DNA of 64,000 nucleotides. It comes from Gammaproteobacteria bacterium. Its GTDB lineage: Bacteria; Pseudomonadota; Gammaproteobacteria; DSM-16500. Positions 1-7,361 of the stretch are shown piece by piece; the first letter of the stretch is position 1, and each line of letters starts with the position of its first letter. The position numbers and the translations under genes are program-made. The stretch lies in NCBI GenBank assembly GCA_019634835.1, contig JAHCAO010000002.1, forward strand, positions 1 through 64,000, in the 5' to 3' direction. Under the pieces are notes generated by a model. The model was not told the origin of the DNA. It saw only the letters and a program-made list of their open reading frames with translations, and ran no database searches.

Positions 1-54
1 GGTATGATTATTGGTCTCGCAGGCTTAATTGCTCACATTCAGCACTGGGTTTAA
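1..54 (+). CDS. 3' end of an unidentified CDS (partial)
   Basis: Frame 1 is open from the window edge and ends with two consecutive TAA codons. The 17 visible residues end in LIAHIQHWV and are mostly hydrophobic, as in the last segment of a membrane protein. Too little is visible to name a family, and it could be a chance open frame. Confidence 0.3.
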   Translation, partial: GMIIGLAGLIAHIQHWV

Positions 55-133
55 TAAAAAACAACCTATCTAGTTACAGAATTTAATCACTTATATCCAT
101 GCTTAACCTCATACCACTTAGACACACTCTTCT

Positions 134-170
134 GAAAAACAAGCGATACCTCTCAAGCTACCGCTTGTTT
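134..170 (-). terminator. Rho-independent terminator of the small secreted-protein gene
   Basis: AAACAAGCG (137-145) and CGCTTGTTT (162-170) form a perfect 9-bp stem with a 16-nt loop. Read on the - strand, the stem runs into a short T tract. It lies about 20 nt past the stop codon of the - strand gene at 191-619, so that is the transcript it would end. Confidence 0.6.
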
Positions 171-190
171 AATCAGATGACAGCGATTCT

Positions 191-619
191 TTAAGATCGT
201 TCTGGAAGGTTGGTAATGGGACAGCTCATATAACCTGCTGTACAAGAATAGTAATCCTTGGTTTTTTTCCAAGCACCAACTTGTACATCCGGCCTAATAG
301 AAGTACTAATAGTTTTTATTCTCACATTCTTAAATGAAGAATCTATGTAAGTATAAAATACACTCCATTCATTTTGGCTTGTAACAAATGCAGTACCTGT
401 TGAAAAGTTAAAAACAACCTCTTTTCCTGGAGGCAAATCCGCTGTGTGGGTAGCCTCAACCAGATAAGCACGATTAAAATCAAAACAACTTAAATTACCA
501 GCATCATTAACCTTACAATGAAGACGCTCTGGCGGATGATAATCTCCAGCCGCAACAGCTACTCCACTCAGCCCAAATGCAATCGCAACAGCACCAATGA
601 CCATAGTTTTTAACTTCAT
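191..619 (-). CDS. Small secreted protein, function unknown
   Basis: The 142-residue product begins with a Sec signal peptide: MKLK, a hydrophobic stretch, then AVAA before GDY. The predicted mature protein of about 118 residues has four cysteines (C35, C45, C126, C133) that could form two disulfides in the periplasm or outside the cell. A strong GGGAGG ribosome site sits 8 nt before the ATG, a -35/-10 pair lies upstream and a terminator downstream, so it looks like an intact single-gene unit. I do not recognise the family and assign no function. Confidence 0.7.
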   Translation of the reverse strand: MKLKTMVIGAVAIAFGLSGVAVAAGDYHPPERLHCKVNDAGNLSCFDFNRAYLVEATHTADLPPGKEVVFNFSTGTAFVTSQNEWSVFYTYIDSSFKNVRIKTISTSIRPDVQVGAWKKTKDYYSCTAGYMSCPITNLPERS

Positions 620-662
620 TATTCAATCCTCCCTGTTAGTAGAAGTGCAAAAAATCGCAAGC

Positions 663-691
663 AGCGTAGCCGAGCACTCAGATGATGTCAA
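663..691 (-). promoter_or_regulatory. Sigma70-type promoter of the secreted-protein gene
   Basis: On the - strand a perfect -35 TTGACA (complement of 686-691) is followed after 17 nt by TACGCT (complement of 663-668), a moderate -10. The start codon is about 45 nt downstream. Confidence 0.45.
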
Positions 692-889
692 CCTAAGATA
701 GTGTCGCCAACATAGTATAAGAGTGGATTTTTTCTATGCATGATGGAACATGAAGGGAAGCGTCCAATACACTCTATCTACATTGATTAGAATAAAGTAA
801 TATTATTTTTTCTTTTCACTTGATATGATTACGAAATCCATCAAAAATGATTAAATATGAAAATTATTTAACAACAAAAGGGACAAGGC

Positions 890-1462
890 ATGAACACTGC
901 ATTACTGATGCTAGAATTTCAAAATGACTATTTTCCAAATGGAAGAATACCATTAGATAAAAGCCTTGAAGCATGTGCTAAGGCAGAAGTAATTTTACAT
1001 GCTTGCCGAGAAAAAAAGCTTCTTATTATCCATGCTCAACACATATCAACCCATCCTGATGCCACCTATTTCTTGCCATGCACCAAAGGAACAGATTTTT
1101 ATTCTAGTGTTCAACCAGTTAAAAATGAAACTATTATTAAAAAGCATTACCCAAATAGCTTTAAAGATACTATCTTGCTCAATCATCTTATAAAAAATCA
1201 AATCAACCATTTAGTGATTTGCGGCATGATGACACAAGCAGCTATAGACGCTACAGTGCGAGCCGCATACGATTTAGGATTTAGTTGTACAGTGATCCAA
1301 GATGCTTGCACAGCTCGTCAATTAGAATTTAACCATACTGTTATTACGGCTCAAAACGTGCATTATGCATTTCTTGCGGCATTACAACCAACCTACGCAA
1401 CTGTGATCAGTTCCGAAGATTTTCTACAGCGATCTGGAGCTCGTATCGCAGCAGTAGCATAA
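890..1462 (+). CDS. Isochorismatase-fold (cysteine hydrolase family) protein with altered catalytic residues
   Basis: The 190-residue protein has the isochorismatase/nicotinamidase fold signature: LLMLEFQND near the N terminus, a Lys-containing segment (K84/K85) and the block GMMTQAAIDATVRAA (112-126). Family enzymes use Asp-Lys-Cys. Here Glu9 stands at the usual Asp position and Ala118 at the Cys position (typical relatives read GMMTHMC). It is therefore either a non-cysteine subtype, since true isochorismatases also lack the Cys, or an enzyme with changed or lost activity. AAGGGACAAGG precedes the ATG. It lies 19 nt before the HutG-like gene and is probably co-transcribed with it and mutY. 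Confidence 0.75.
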   Translation: MNTALLMLEFQNDYFPNGRIPLDKSLEACAKAEVILHACREKKLLIIHAQHISTHPDATYFLPCTKGTDFYSSVQPVKNETIIKKHYPNSFKDTILLNHLIKNQINHLVICGMMTQAAIDATVRAAYDLGFSCTVIQDACTARQLEFNHTVITAQNVHYAFLAALQPTYATVISSEDFLQRSGARIAAVA

Positions 1463-1481
1463 ATAACACTACGAAGGAAAT

Positions 1482-2486
1482 ATGAACTGGGAATCACGCT
1501 ACTTACCACCCGACCCCAAGATGTGGCAAGGACGTTCTGATGTCCCAACAGATTCATGTGTGCATCAACACATACGTTTGTTAAATCTTTTAACACAAGC
1601 GCCAGAAAAAACAGCAGAAGTTACTTTTGCTATTCTTGGATTCAAATGTGATGAGGGAATACAGCGTGAGTTGGGTAGAACTGGTGCATTTGAAGGGCCA
1701 ACTGCAATTCGCCAGCGCTTAGCTAAGCTGCCTATACAAAAACCAGGCATTTGTTGTATTGACGCTGGTAACATTATTTGTACTGATCATGATTTAGAAA
1801 CAAGTCAGCAAGCATTAGCCACCGTGGTTAGCATGCTATTGAAAGAAAACATCCGGCCTATTGTCATCGGTGGCGGCCATGAAATGGCATGGGGCCACTA
1901 TCAAGGTATTGCCTATGCATTTCCACCGCATCAACGATTAGGGATTATCAACTTTGACGCACATTTTGACATGCATCTCATGCACCCTAGTCATAGAGGA
2001 AGTGCTTCGACAGCATTTTACCAAATTGCTGAAGCTCATCATGTGGAACAACGACACTTGGATTATAACTGCATCGGTATACAACACGCTGGCAATATCC
2101 GGCAATCTTTTGATACTGCAAAAAAATACAATGTAAAATATATACTTGCAGATGAGTTACACCAGGGGCTACAAGAAAAATGTTTTGATTTTATAGACCG
2201 GGTCATTGATGAAAATAATATTATTTACACAAGCCTGTCATTAGATGTATTTTCACCTGCCTTTGCCCCGGGCGTCAGCTCAATTCAACCATTAGGGTTA
2301 AGCCCTTGGCAAGTCATCCCTCTATTAAGACAAGCCGCTTCTTCTGGTAAAATTATCAGTTATGATCTGGCAGAACATGTGCCACGTTATGACATTGATC
2401 ATAGAACCGCAAAGTTAGCTGCCATACTAATTTATGAAATCATCCATCATCATCACGAACCACCTACAAGACGACCAATTGTGTGA
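1482..2486 (+). CDS. hutG: Formimidoylglutamase-like ureohydrolase (arginase superfamily)
   Basis: The 334-residue protein has arginase-fold metal motifs: GGGHEMAWG (H133), NFDAHFD (D159, H161, D163) and SLSLDVFSPAFAPG (251-264). HutG hydrolyses N-formimidoyl-glutamate to glutamate and formamide in histidine breakdown, using a two-Mn centre. The last motif normally reads S-x-D-x-D; here Ser253 replaces the first Asp. This may be a subfamily trait, since the surrounding sequence otherwise matches HutG-type proteins well. No other hut gene is nearby. The 3' end overlaps mutY (GTGTGA). Confidence 0.75.
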   Translation: MNWESRYLPPDPKMWQGRSDVPTDSCVHQHIRLLNLLTQAPEKTAEVTFAILGFKCDEGIQRELGRTGAFEGPTAIRQRLAKLPIQKPGICCIDAGNIICTDHDLETSQQALATVVSMLLKENIRPIVIGGGHEMAWGHYQGIAYAFPPHQRLGIINFDAHFDMHLMHPSHRGSASTAFYQIAEAHHVEQRHLDYNCIGIQHAGNIRQSFDTAKKYNVKYILADELHQGLQEKCFDFIDRVIDENNIIYTSLSLDVFSPAFAPGVSSIQPLGLSPWQVIPLLRQAASSGKIISYDLAEHVPRYDIDHRTAKLAAILIYEIIHHHHEPPTRRPIV

Positions 2487-3541
2487 ATATACTTCCCCAA
2501 CAATTTCACAAGCTAGTACTTCATTGGTTTGATCGTCACGGGCGCAAACATTTACCGTGGCAGCAAAATAAAACCGCATACCGCGTTTGGGTTTCTGAAA
2601 TCATGTTACAACAAACCCAAGTGAATACTGTTGTCCCTTATTTTGAGCGATTCATACAGCAATTTCCCGATTTATCAACACTTGCAAACGCACATGAAGA
2701 TGAAATATTACACGCTTGGGCTGGATTAGGGTATTACAGCCGCGCCAGAAATTTACATAAAACAGCAAAAATAGTCATGAATGACTTCAATGGCATATTC
2801 CCAAGCGATTTGCGAAAATTACAAACTCTTCCTGGCATTGGTCAGTCTACTGCTGGCGCAATCCTATCCATTGCATTCAATCAACCTGCTGCCATCTTAG
2901 ACGGCAATGTCAAGCGTGTGCTAGCACGCTTTCATGGCATGACTCAACCTATCAATGAAAAAGCTACTGAGAATCAATTATGGGCACTAGCAGAAAAATA
3001 CACATCAACACAACGCGCAGCAGACTATACACAAGCCATGATGGACTTAGGTGCAACATGCTGTATACGCGGCACTCCCCATTGTGACATATGCCCACTT
3101 GTTAGATATTGTGTTGCACATGCTCAAGGCATGTCTGCGATTTTACCCGTAAAAAAAGCATCGCGCGAATTACCAGTCCGATCAGCAACTTTTTTACTGA
3201 TACAACATAAAGAAAAGTTATTATTAACAAAACGACCCTCTACAGGAATTTGGGGCGGTCTTTGGAGTTTTCCAGAAATATCCGGCCTGCCAGAAATAAA
3301 AATGATACGAGCCCACTGTCGCCAACACCTTCGCATTACAGTTTCTGAGTACAAAATGCTGGATTCCTTCCGACACACCTTTAGTCATTACCACCTAGAC
3401 ATTTTTCCTGTGTTAATGCCAATTCAGCATATGCCGCCTATAGTAATGGATGATTCTTTGCAAATCTGGTATAATCCTTACCATCCTGAGTCAATAATAG
3501 GATTGCCTAAACCAATACAATTAATTATGAAAAAATTATGA
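2483..3541 (+). CDS. mutY: A/G-specific adenine DNA glycosylase MutY
   Basis: MutY removes adenine mispaired with 8-oxoguanine. Visible landmarks are catalytic Glu39 ([11 protein letters not shown]), helix-hairpin-helix [10 protein letters not shown] (116-125), catalytic Asp140 (ILDGNVKR), and the [4Fe-4S] ligands C194-x6-C201-x2-C204-x5-C210. A C-terminal NUDIX-like domain (about 225-350) recognises 8-oxoG. The length (352) is typical. GTG is used as start within the overlap with the upstream stop codon, and the N terminus ([19 protein letters not shown]) aligns with the usual MutY start. Its stop overlaps the yggX start (ATGA), the common mutY-yggX pairing. Confidence 0.95.
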   Translation: MNILPQQFHKLVLHWFDRHGRKHLPWQQNKTAYRVWVSEIMLQQTQVNTVVPYFERFIQQFPDLSTLANAHEDEILHAWAGLGYYSRARNLHKTAKIVMNDFNGIFPSDLRKLQTLPGIGQSTAGAILSIAFNQPAAILDGNVKRVLARFHGMTQPINEKATENQLWALAEKYTSTQRAADYTQAMMDLGATCCIRGTPHCDICPLVRYCVAHAQGMSAILPVKKASRELPVRSATFLLIQHKEKLLLTKRPSTGIWGGLWSFPEISGLPEIKMIRAHCRQHLRITVSEYKMLDSFRHTFSHYHLDIFPVLMPIQHMPPIVMDDSLQIWYNPYHPESIIGLPKPIQLIMKKL

Positions 3542-3810
3542 CAAAAAGATTTATCTATTGTTCAAAACTACATAAAGAAGCAGAAGGTCTTGCTTACCCT
3601 CCTCTCCCTGGTGAAGTAGGCAAAAAAATATATGAGTATATTTCTCAGGAAGCTTGGCAACAATGGCTGAATCATCAAACTATGTTAATCAATGAGTACC
3701 GGCTAAGTATGATAGACCCTAAATCAAGAACATTTCTCATGCAGGAAATGGGTAAGTTTCTCTTTGGAACAGGGAGTGAGAAACCCGCAGGCTACACCCC
3801 TCAGTCATAA
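3538..3810 (+). CDS. yggX: Probable Fe(2+)-trafficking protein YggX
   Basis: This 90-residue protein matches YggX throughout: a conserved N-terminal Cys ([13 protein letters not shown]), [30 protein letters not shown] and a C-terminal FLFG motif. YggX is thought to help protect or deliver iron for Fe-S cluster assembly. The start overlaps the mutY stop by 4 nt, indicating translational coupling. It is linked to an Fe-S DNA repair enzyme, which fits its role. Confidence 0.93.
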   Translation: MTKRFIYCSKLHKEAEGLAYPPLPGEVGKKIYEYISQEAWQQWLNHQTMLINEYRLSMIDPKSRTFLMQEMGKFLFGTGSEKPAGYTPQS

Positions 3811-3850
3811 AAAACGCTCTCCAGTGTATGTTGCCATCTCTCGGCTTGCC

Positions 3851-3884
3851 GTAATCATTCGAGGGGTAGTCATCGAATGATTAC
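3851..3884. terminator. 12-bp inverted repeat between convergent genes
   Basis: GTAATCATTCGA (3851-3862) and TCGAATGATTAC (3873-3884) form a perfect 12-bp stem with a 10-nt loop. It lies between the 3' ends of yggX (+) and the lipoprotein gene (-). A short T run (CTTTTTAC) follows on the + strand. A bidirectional terminator is the simplest reading. Confidence 0.5.
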
Positions 3885-3894
3885 ACCCAGCTTT

Positions 3895-4239
3895 TTACAG
3901 TGCGCCAATATTGGCTGCGTGCTTTGGGCTTCTACTATCAGTAAACGGCACTTCTACATCGCTTTGACCGCTATTGCTATTGTATGATTTACGTTCTGCC
4001 ATTCTCGGCTGATCAACTAATTGATCGCCCAAGCTATATCCTTGATCTCCATTGTATGCGTAGGGATCCTCCATAGAGGGCGGCATTTGATCATCAGGAA
4101 AATTAGGCCCTCCACGCTCTGCGGACGCCATTCGCTCATCAAAAGCTGAATAGGGTTCATACTCTTCAATTCGATTCTTGCATCCACCTAAAAAAGTGAT
4201 TACTACAGCAGCAACTAACATAAAATAACGCATTTTCAT
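3895..4239 (-). CDS. Small lipoprotein, function unknown
   Basis: The 114-residue product starts with a signal peptide ending in FLGGC, so Cys20 is a probable lipidation site. The mature part is acidic, rich in Pro, Tyr, Ser and Asn, and looks disordered, as in small outer-membrane lipoproteins. GGGAG lies 6 nt before the ATG. It converges on yggX, with an inverted repeat between the two. I do not recognise the family. Confidence 0.7.
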   Translation of the reverse strand: MKMRYFMLVAAVVITFLGGCKNRIEEYEPYSAFDERMASAERGGPNFPDDQMPPSMEDPYAYNGDQGYSLGDQLVDQPRMAERKSYNSNSGQSDVEVPFTDSRSPKHAANIGAL

Positions 4240-4344
4240 CGAAAACTCCCATATATCAATCTATCCCTTTGTGATACGCTCATCCTTCTATATCACCCCA
4301 AGAAAGAATTACCTAGATATTACCTCGAATCAAGGAAAATCTGC

Positions 4345-4373
4345 TTGACTCATTATCTCTCTGTCGGTTTAAT
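4345..4373 (+). promoter_or_regulatory. Promoter of tRNA-Phe
   Basis: TTGACT (4345-4350) and TTTAAT (4368-4373) are separated by exactly 17 nt, a good sigma70 promoter. The tRNA begins 20 nt after the -10. Confidence 0.65.
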
Positions 4374-4393
4374 AAGCATCTCATTTTTGAGAT

Positions 4394-4466
<73 letters not shown>

Positions 4467-4483
4467 TTGAGAAAATAAGAGGG

Positions 4484-4511
4484 CTTTTCAAGATACTCTT
4501 GAAAGCTTTTT
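4484..4511 (+). terminator. Rho-independent terminator of tRNA-Phe
   Basis: CTTTTCAAG and CTTGAAAG(C) form a stem with one bulge, followed by TTTTT (4507-4511). It lies 17 nt past the tRNA. Confidence 0.7.
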
Positions 4512-4606
4512 GCTCGCACCTCATGGATGTTTCTCTTAGATCAGATCGATCGACACCGATCATTACACAGCCTTATGCAAGCTTTTTCTCTTAATGTAAT
4601 TCCTGA

Positions 4607-5113
4607 GCACCTTATCCATTTTTGCTTGCCACACTTCAAATGATCAAGGCGGACATTGCTGCAACAAAAGACACGATTTGCAATAATTTATATGTTGTTA
4701 ATCCAAATTTAATTTTTATGATTACAAATCGCATGTATGATCACTCGGGTTTCCAGCGTTCAACTGACGGCGGCCAATCATGAGAATCTTCACGATTAGG
4801 TGTTGATGATAGCTGGTGGTTTTGGACAATGAGTAGCGGAGACAATTTGTTATTTGTTGCAGCAAATGGCTTGTTTGTTTCTAATAATGATGGAAAATTA
4901 TGGAAGCAACCCTCCAGTAACTGGAGTAAGAGATTTGTGAATTCTATAAAGAATCTCCAGCATGCGCTCTCCAAAATTGCGTGTAGCATCCCAAACGAGG
5001 TGATCAAAATGGCCGATTCACGTAATGCTCTTGATAATAAAACCCCATCAATTAATGACAAAACGTCATTAAATTCAGAATCGAGTCAACGTCAATATGT
5101 TCCTCAGATCTAG
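4607..5113 (+). pseudogene. BNR/Asp-box repeat protein fragment interrupted by one nonsense codon
   Basis: One reading frame stays open from 4607 to 5113 except for a single TGA at 4781-4783. The first part contains STDGGQS followed by TGA, where the Asp-box pattern S-x-D-x-G-x-x-W expects Trp (TGG). The second part contains LFVAANGLFVSNNDGKLW, another Asp-box. These beta-propeller repeats occur in sialidase-like, VPS10-like and YCF48-like secreted proteins. TGA is a normal stop elsewhere in the window (for example mutY), so this looks like a decayed gene. Both ends seem truncated, and the C-terminal part after about 4960 has no recognisable repeat. 5114-5350 holds nothing I can identify. Confidence 0.5.
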
Positions 5114-5350
5114 TCAACACCATCCCATCTTTGCTTCCCTATCATAGTGATTTACTAAATCTTGCATAGCCTGAAGCAGCTAGTAGATAACACGCTAGCA
5201 GGGCAATTAGCGGCAACAGGACGAAACCTAACTCCCAGTTCAGTCAGCATAAAATTTTCTGAGTGCCCGACCCCTACTAACGCAAGGTTGCTTTTACAAC
5301 TATTGATCATAGTTTATGCCGTAGTTGCAATCACTATCTTTCTATCTATC

Positions 5351-7330
5351 CTATGAATGAGCTTTTGGATCAAACGCTCGTGCTACGTATACAACTTTAT
5401 CATCAATAATCTCCTCCGAACAAAAAACGCGCTCATTTCCATGACTACCTTTAGCCTTGAACATACCTTTTGCATGAAAAAAATTACCATTTTTATCTCG
5501 TACCATTCTATCAATAAAGATAAAACCAGTAGCACCTTTACGGCCAGGTGCCAGATGAGAATCAGCCGCCATAGCAGCAAACTTATCATACGAGCCTGGC
5601 TTTTCTTTAGTACCTGCATAAATACCAAAGTCTTCACGCTTCAAAGTAAAAAGAGTAAAAAAACAAAAAGGAATACCTTTACCTACCAACGGGTTAATTT
5701 TTCCAACCCTATTCGTTTCAATTTTACACGGCTCAATCGTAATCGATGAAGCTCTTAAATCTTTTTGCTCTTCCTTTTTAAAATATAATGGTTTTTTATA
5801 AATAAAATTGTGATTCATGCTCTGCTGCGTAAAAAAACCCTTTTTCTCTTTAATCAATTTAATATTCTCTTTGCAATCAGAAATCATTTTTTTTAAGAGC
5901 TGTTCTTCACAAGGTATAAAGCCTGTGATGCTTATATGATATGCATGCATTTCAATAATATTATTGGAAAATAAATTCCTCAATCTTACTAAAAACCTAT
6001 CTATAAACGATTGATCAAACTGTTCCATACTTTGATTAATTTTTATTAAAAATCTTATACTCGACAATCCATTGATTGACTGAGGGATTGAAGTTCCAGG
6101 AAAATCTAAGTAAAAGCAAATTTCTTCTAACTGTTGAGTGAGTAAATGAGATTGTTGAAATCGTTTTATAACTTGATGAATTTCTTCTTTGATTATATTT
6201 TTTTTATAGGCAGAAATAGAAAAATCTGCACAAATACTCAGTGATACCTTATTATGATCTGTAATTGGCAACCCATGCCTAAACAAAACACTTTTTATCA
6301 TATAACCAACTTTAGTTGGTGCAATGTCTTCAAATCTACAAAATCTCAAATGAATAAAGCTAGATTTCAAACATGCCCCCTGGTCTACACTTCTACTTGA
6401 CACTAAATGCAATGGAATACTATTTGCCAGGAAATCTTCTGCATCTAAAAGTTTAGATTTTATTTCTTTTACCTTTCTAGAATTCTTTATCCCATGTAAA
6501 AAATCTAACAAGAGTGGCAAAAAAAGACTCGCTCCAATCATTGCTAATTCCGGTGCCAATTCTCCATTAAAAAAGGAATATATGACTACAGGGATAAAAA
6601 TTACTACATATAGTAAATAAATTAGATTCTTATTTCTCTTTGTATGCTGGCGTAATTTGAAATTTTCACATTCTAATTTATCCGATAGCTTGATAATGTT
6701 CTTATAGGTTAAATTATCTGTCATTTCTTCTTGCATACGCTTTTTCAAGGCTGCCGAAGAATATCGCTGCATTATACAAACCATACTTAAAGAACCCAGC
6801 GGCCCCACTAACATAGTGTAAGCTTGCATAATATCTTCAAGATTTTTTGGGGTAATCCATTCACTCCATAGAGAAACCTGATTACTCCATGGCGCTAAAG
6901 ATACACCATAGTGCACTCCCATATCTTCCACACAAATTGCCCAATATTTTTCTATCAAATTTAATAACGTTGATAAAGGCATTTTTGAAAATAATGTTAC
7001 GCCCCTAAGAGCAACTGCTCTCTCTTTGCCAATAAAATTAGATAAAACTTTAGCTATATTTACCATCAACTCTCTTATTTGTTGCACATCCGTTGTTTTA
7101 TCAAATTGAGTTTTATAAATATCGTAATGGAATTTAACTAGGACAACAGGATTGATCATACGCAGATACTGTAGATATAAACCTTGAATAGTTATTAACA
7201 ATAACTCACACCCAAAACTATCTTTTATGAACTTTAACTCTGAGTTTACTTCATACAATGACTTTAAATTAGCTAATGCCTGATTGTATTTCTCTACCGA
7301 TTCTAGCTGTCTATTTTTTCTACCGTGCAT
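5351..7330 (-). CDS. Large unknown protein with a central membrane hairpin; effector candidate
   Basis: About 660 residues with no domain I can name. A pair of hydrophobic segments sits near residues 240-285 (LIYLLYVVIFIPVVIYSFF, then a segment around LAMIGASLFLPLLL). Long, mostly helical soluble parts lie on either side, and the last 110 residues are Gly/Lys-rich (motifs LAPGRKGATGF and KGMFKAKGSHGNERVF). The open frame extends to a GTG at 7342, but the ATG at 7330 is preferred. It follows the PLP-domain gene by about 30 nt and is probably in one operon with it. A membrane hairpin in a large soluble protein without a signal peptide is common in Dot/Icm cargo, but that is inference only. Confidence 0.6.
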   Translation of the reverse strand: MHGRKNRQLESVEKYNQALANLKSLYEVNSELKFIKDSFGCELLLITIQGLYLQYLRMINPVVLVKFHYDIYKTQFDKTTDVQQIRELMVNIAKVLSNFIGKERAVALRGVTLFSKMPLSTLLNLIEKYWAICVEDMGVHYGVSLAPWSNQVSLWSEWITPKNLEDIMQAYTMLVGPLGSLSMVCIMQRYSSAALKKRMQEEMTDNLTYKNIIKLSDKLECENFKLRQHTKRNKNLIYLLYVVIFIPVVIYSFFNGELAPELAMIGASLFLPLLLDFLHGIKNSRKVKEIKSKLLDAEDFLANSIPLHLVSSRSVDQGACLKSSFIHLRFCRFEDIAPTKVGYMIKSVLFRHGLPITDHNKVSLSICADFSISAYKKNIIKEEIHQVIKRFQQSHLLTQQLEEICFYLDFPGTSIPQSINGLSSIRFLIKINQSMEQFDQSFIDRFLVRLRNLFSNNIIEMHAYHISITGFIPCEEQLLKKMISDCKENIKLIKEKKGFFTQQSMNHNFIYKKPLYFKKEEQKDLRASSITIEPCKIETNRVGKINPLVGKGIPFCFFTLFTLKREDFGIYAGTKEKPGSYDKFAAMAADSHLAPGRKGATGFIFIDRMVRDKNGNFFHAKGMFKAKGSHGNERVFCSEEIIDDKVVYVARAFDPKAHS

Positions 7331-7361
7331 AACTTCACTCACTCTATGAGAAAATTATTTT

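Noticed and set aside
4781-4783. TGA read as Trp (altered genetic code)
   Set aside because: TGA ends many intact genes in the window (mutY, hutG, xth neighbours), so it is a normal stop here.
4741-5061. 106-residue - strand frame
   Set aside because: It is the antisense of the BNR remnant, which has clear Asp-box motifs on the + strand.
5162-5356. 64-residue + strand frame with a hydrophobic tail
   Set aside because: The start is TTG, there is no ribosome site and the end overlaps the - strand gene; not supported as a gene.
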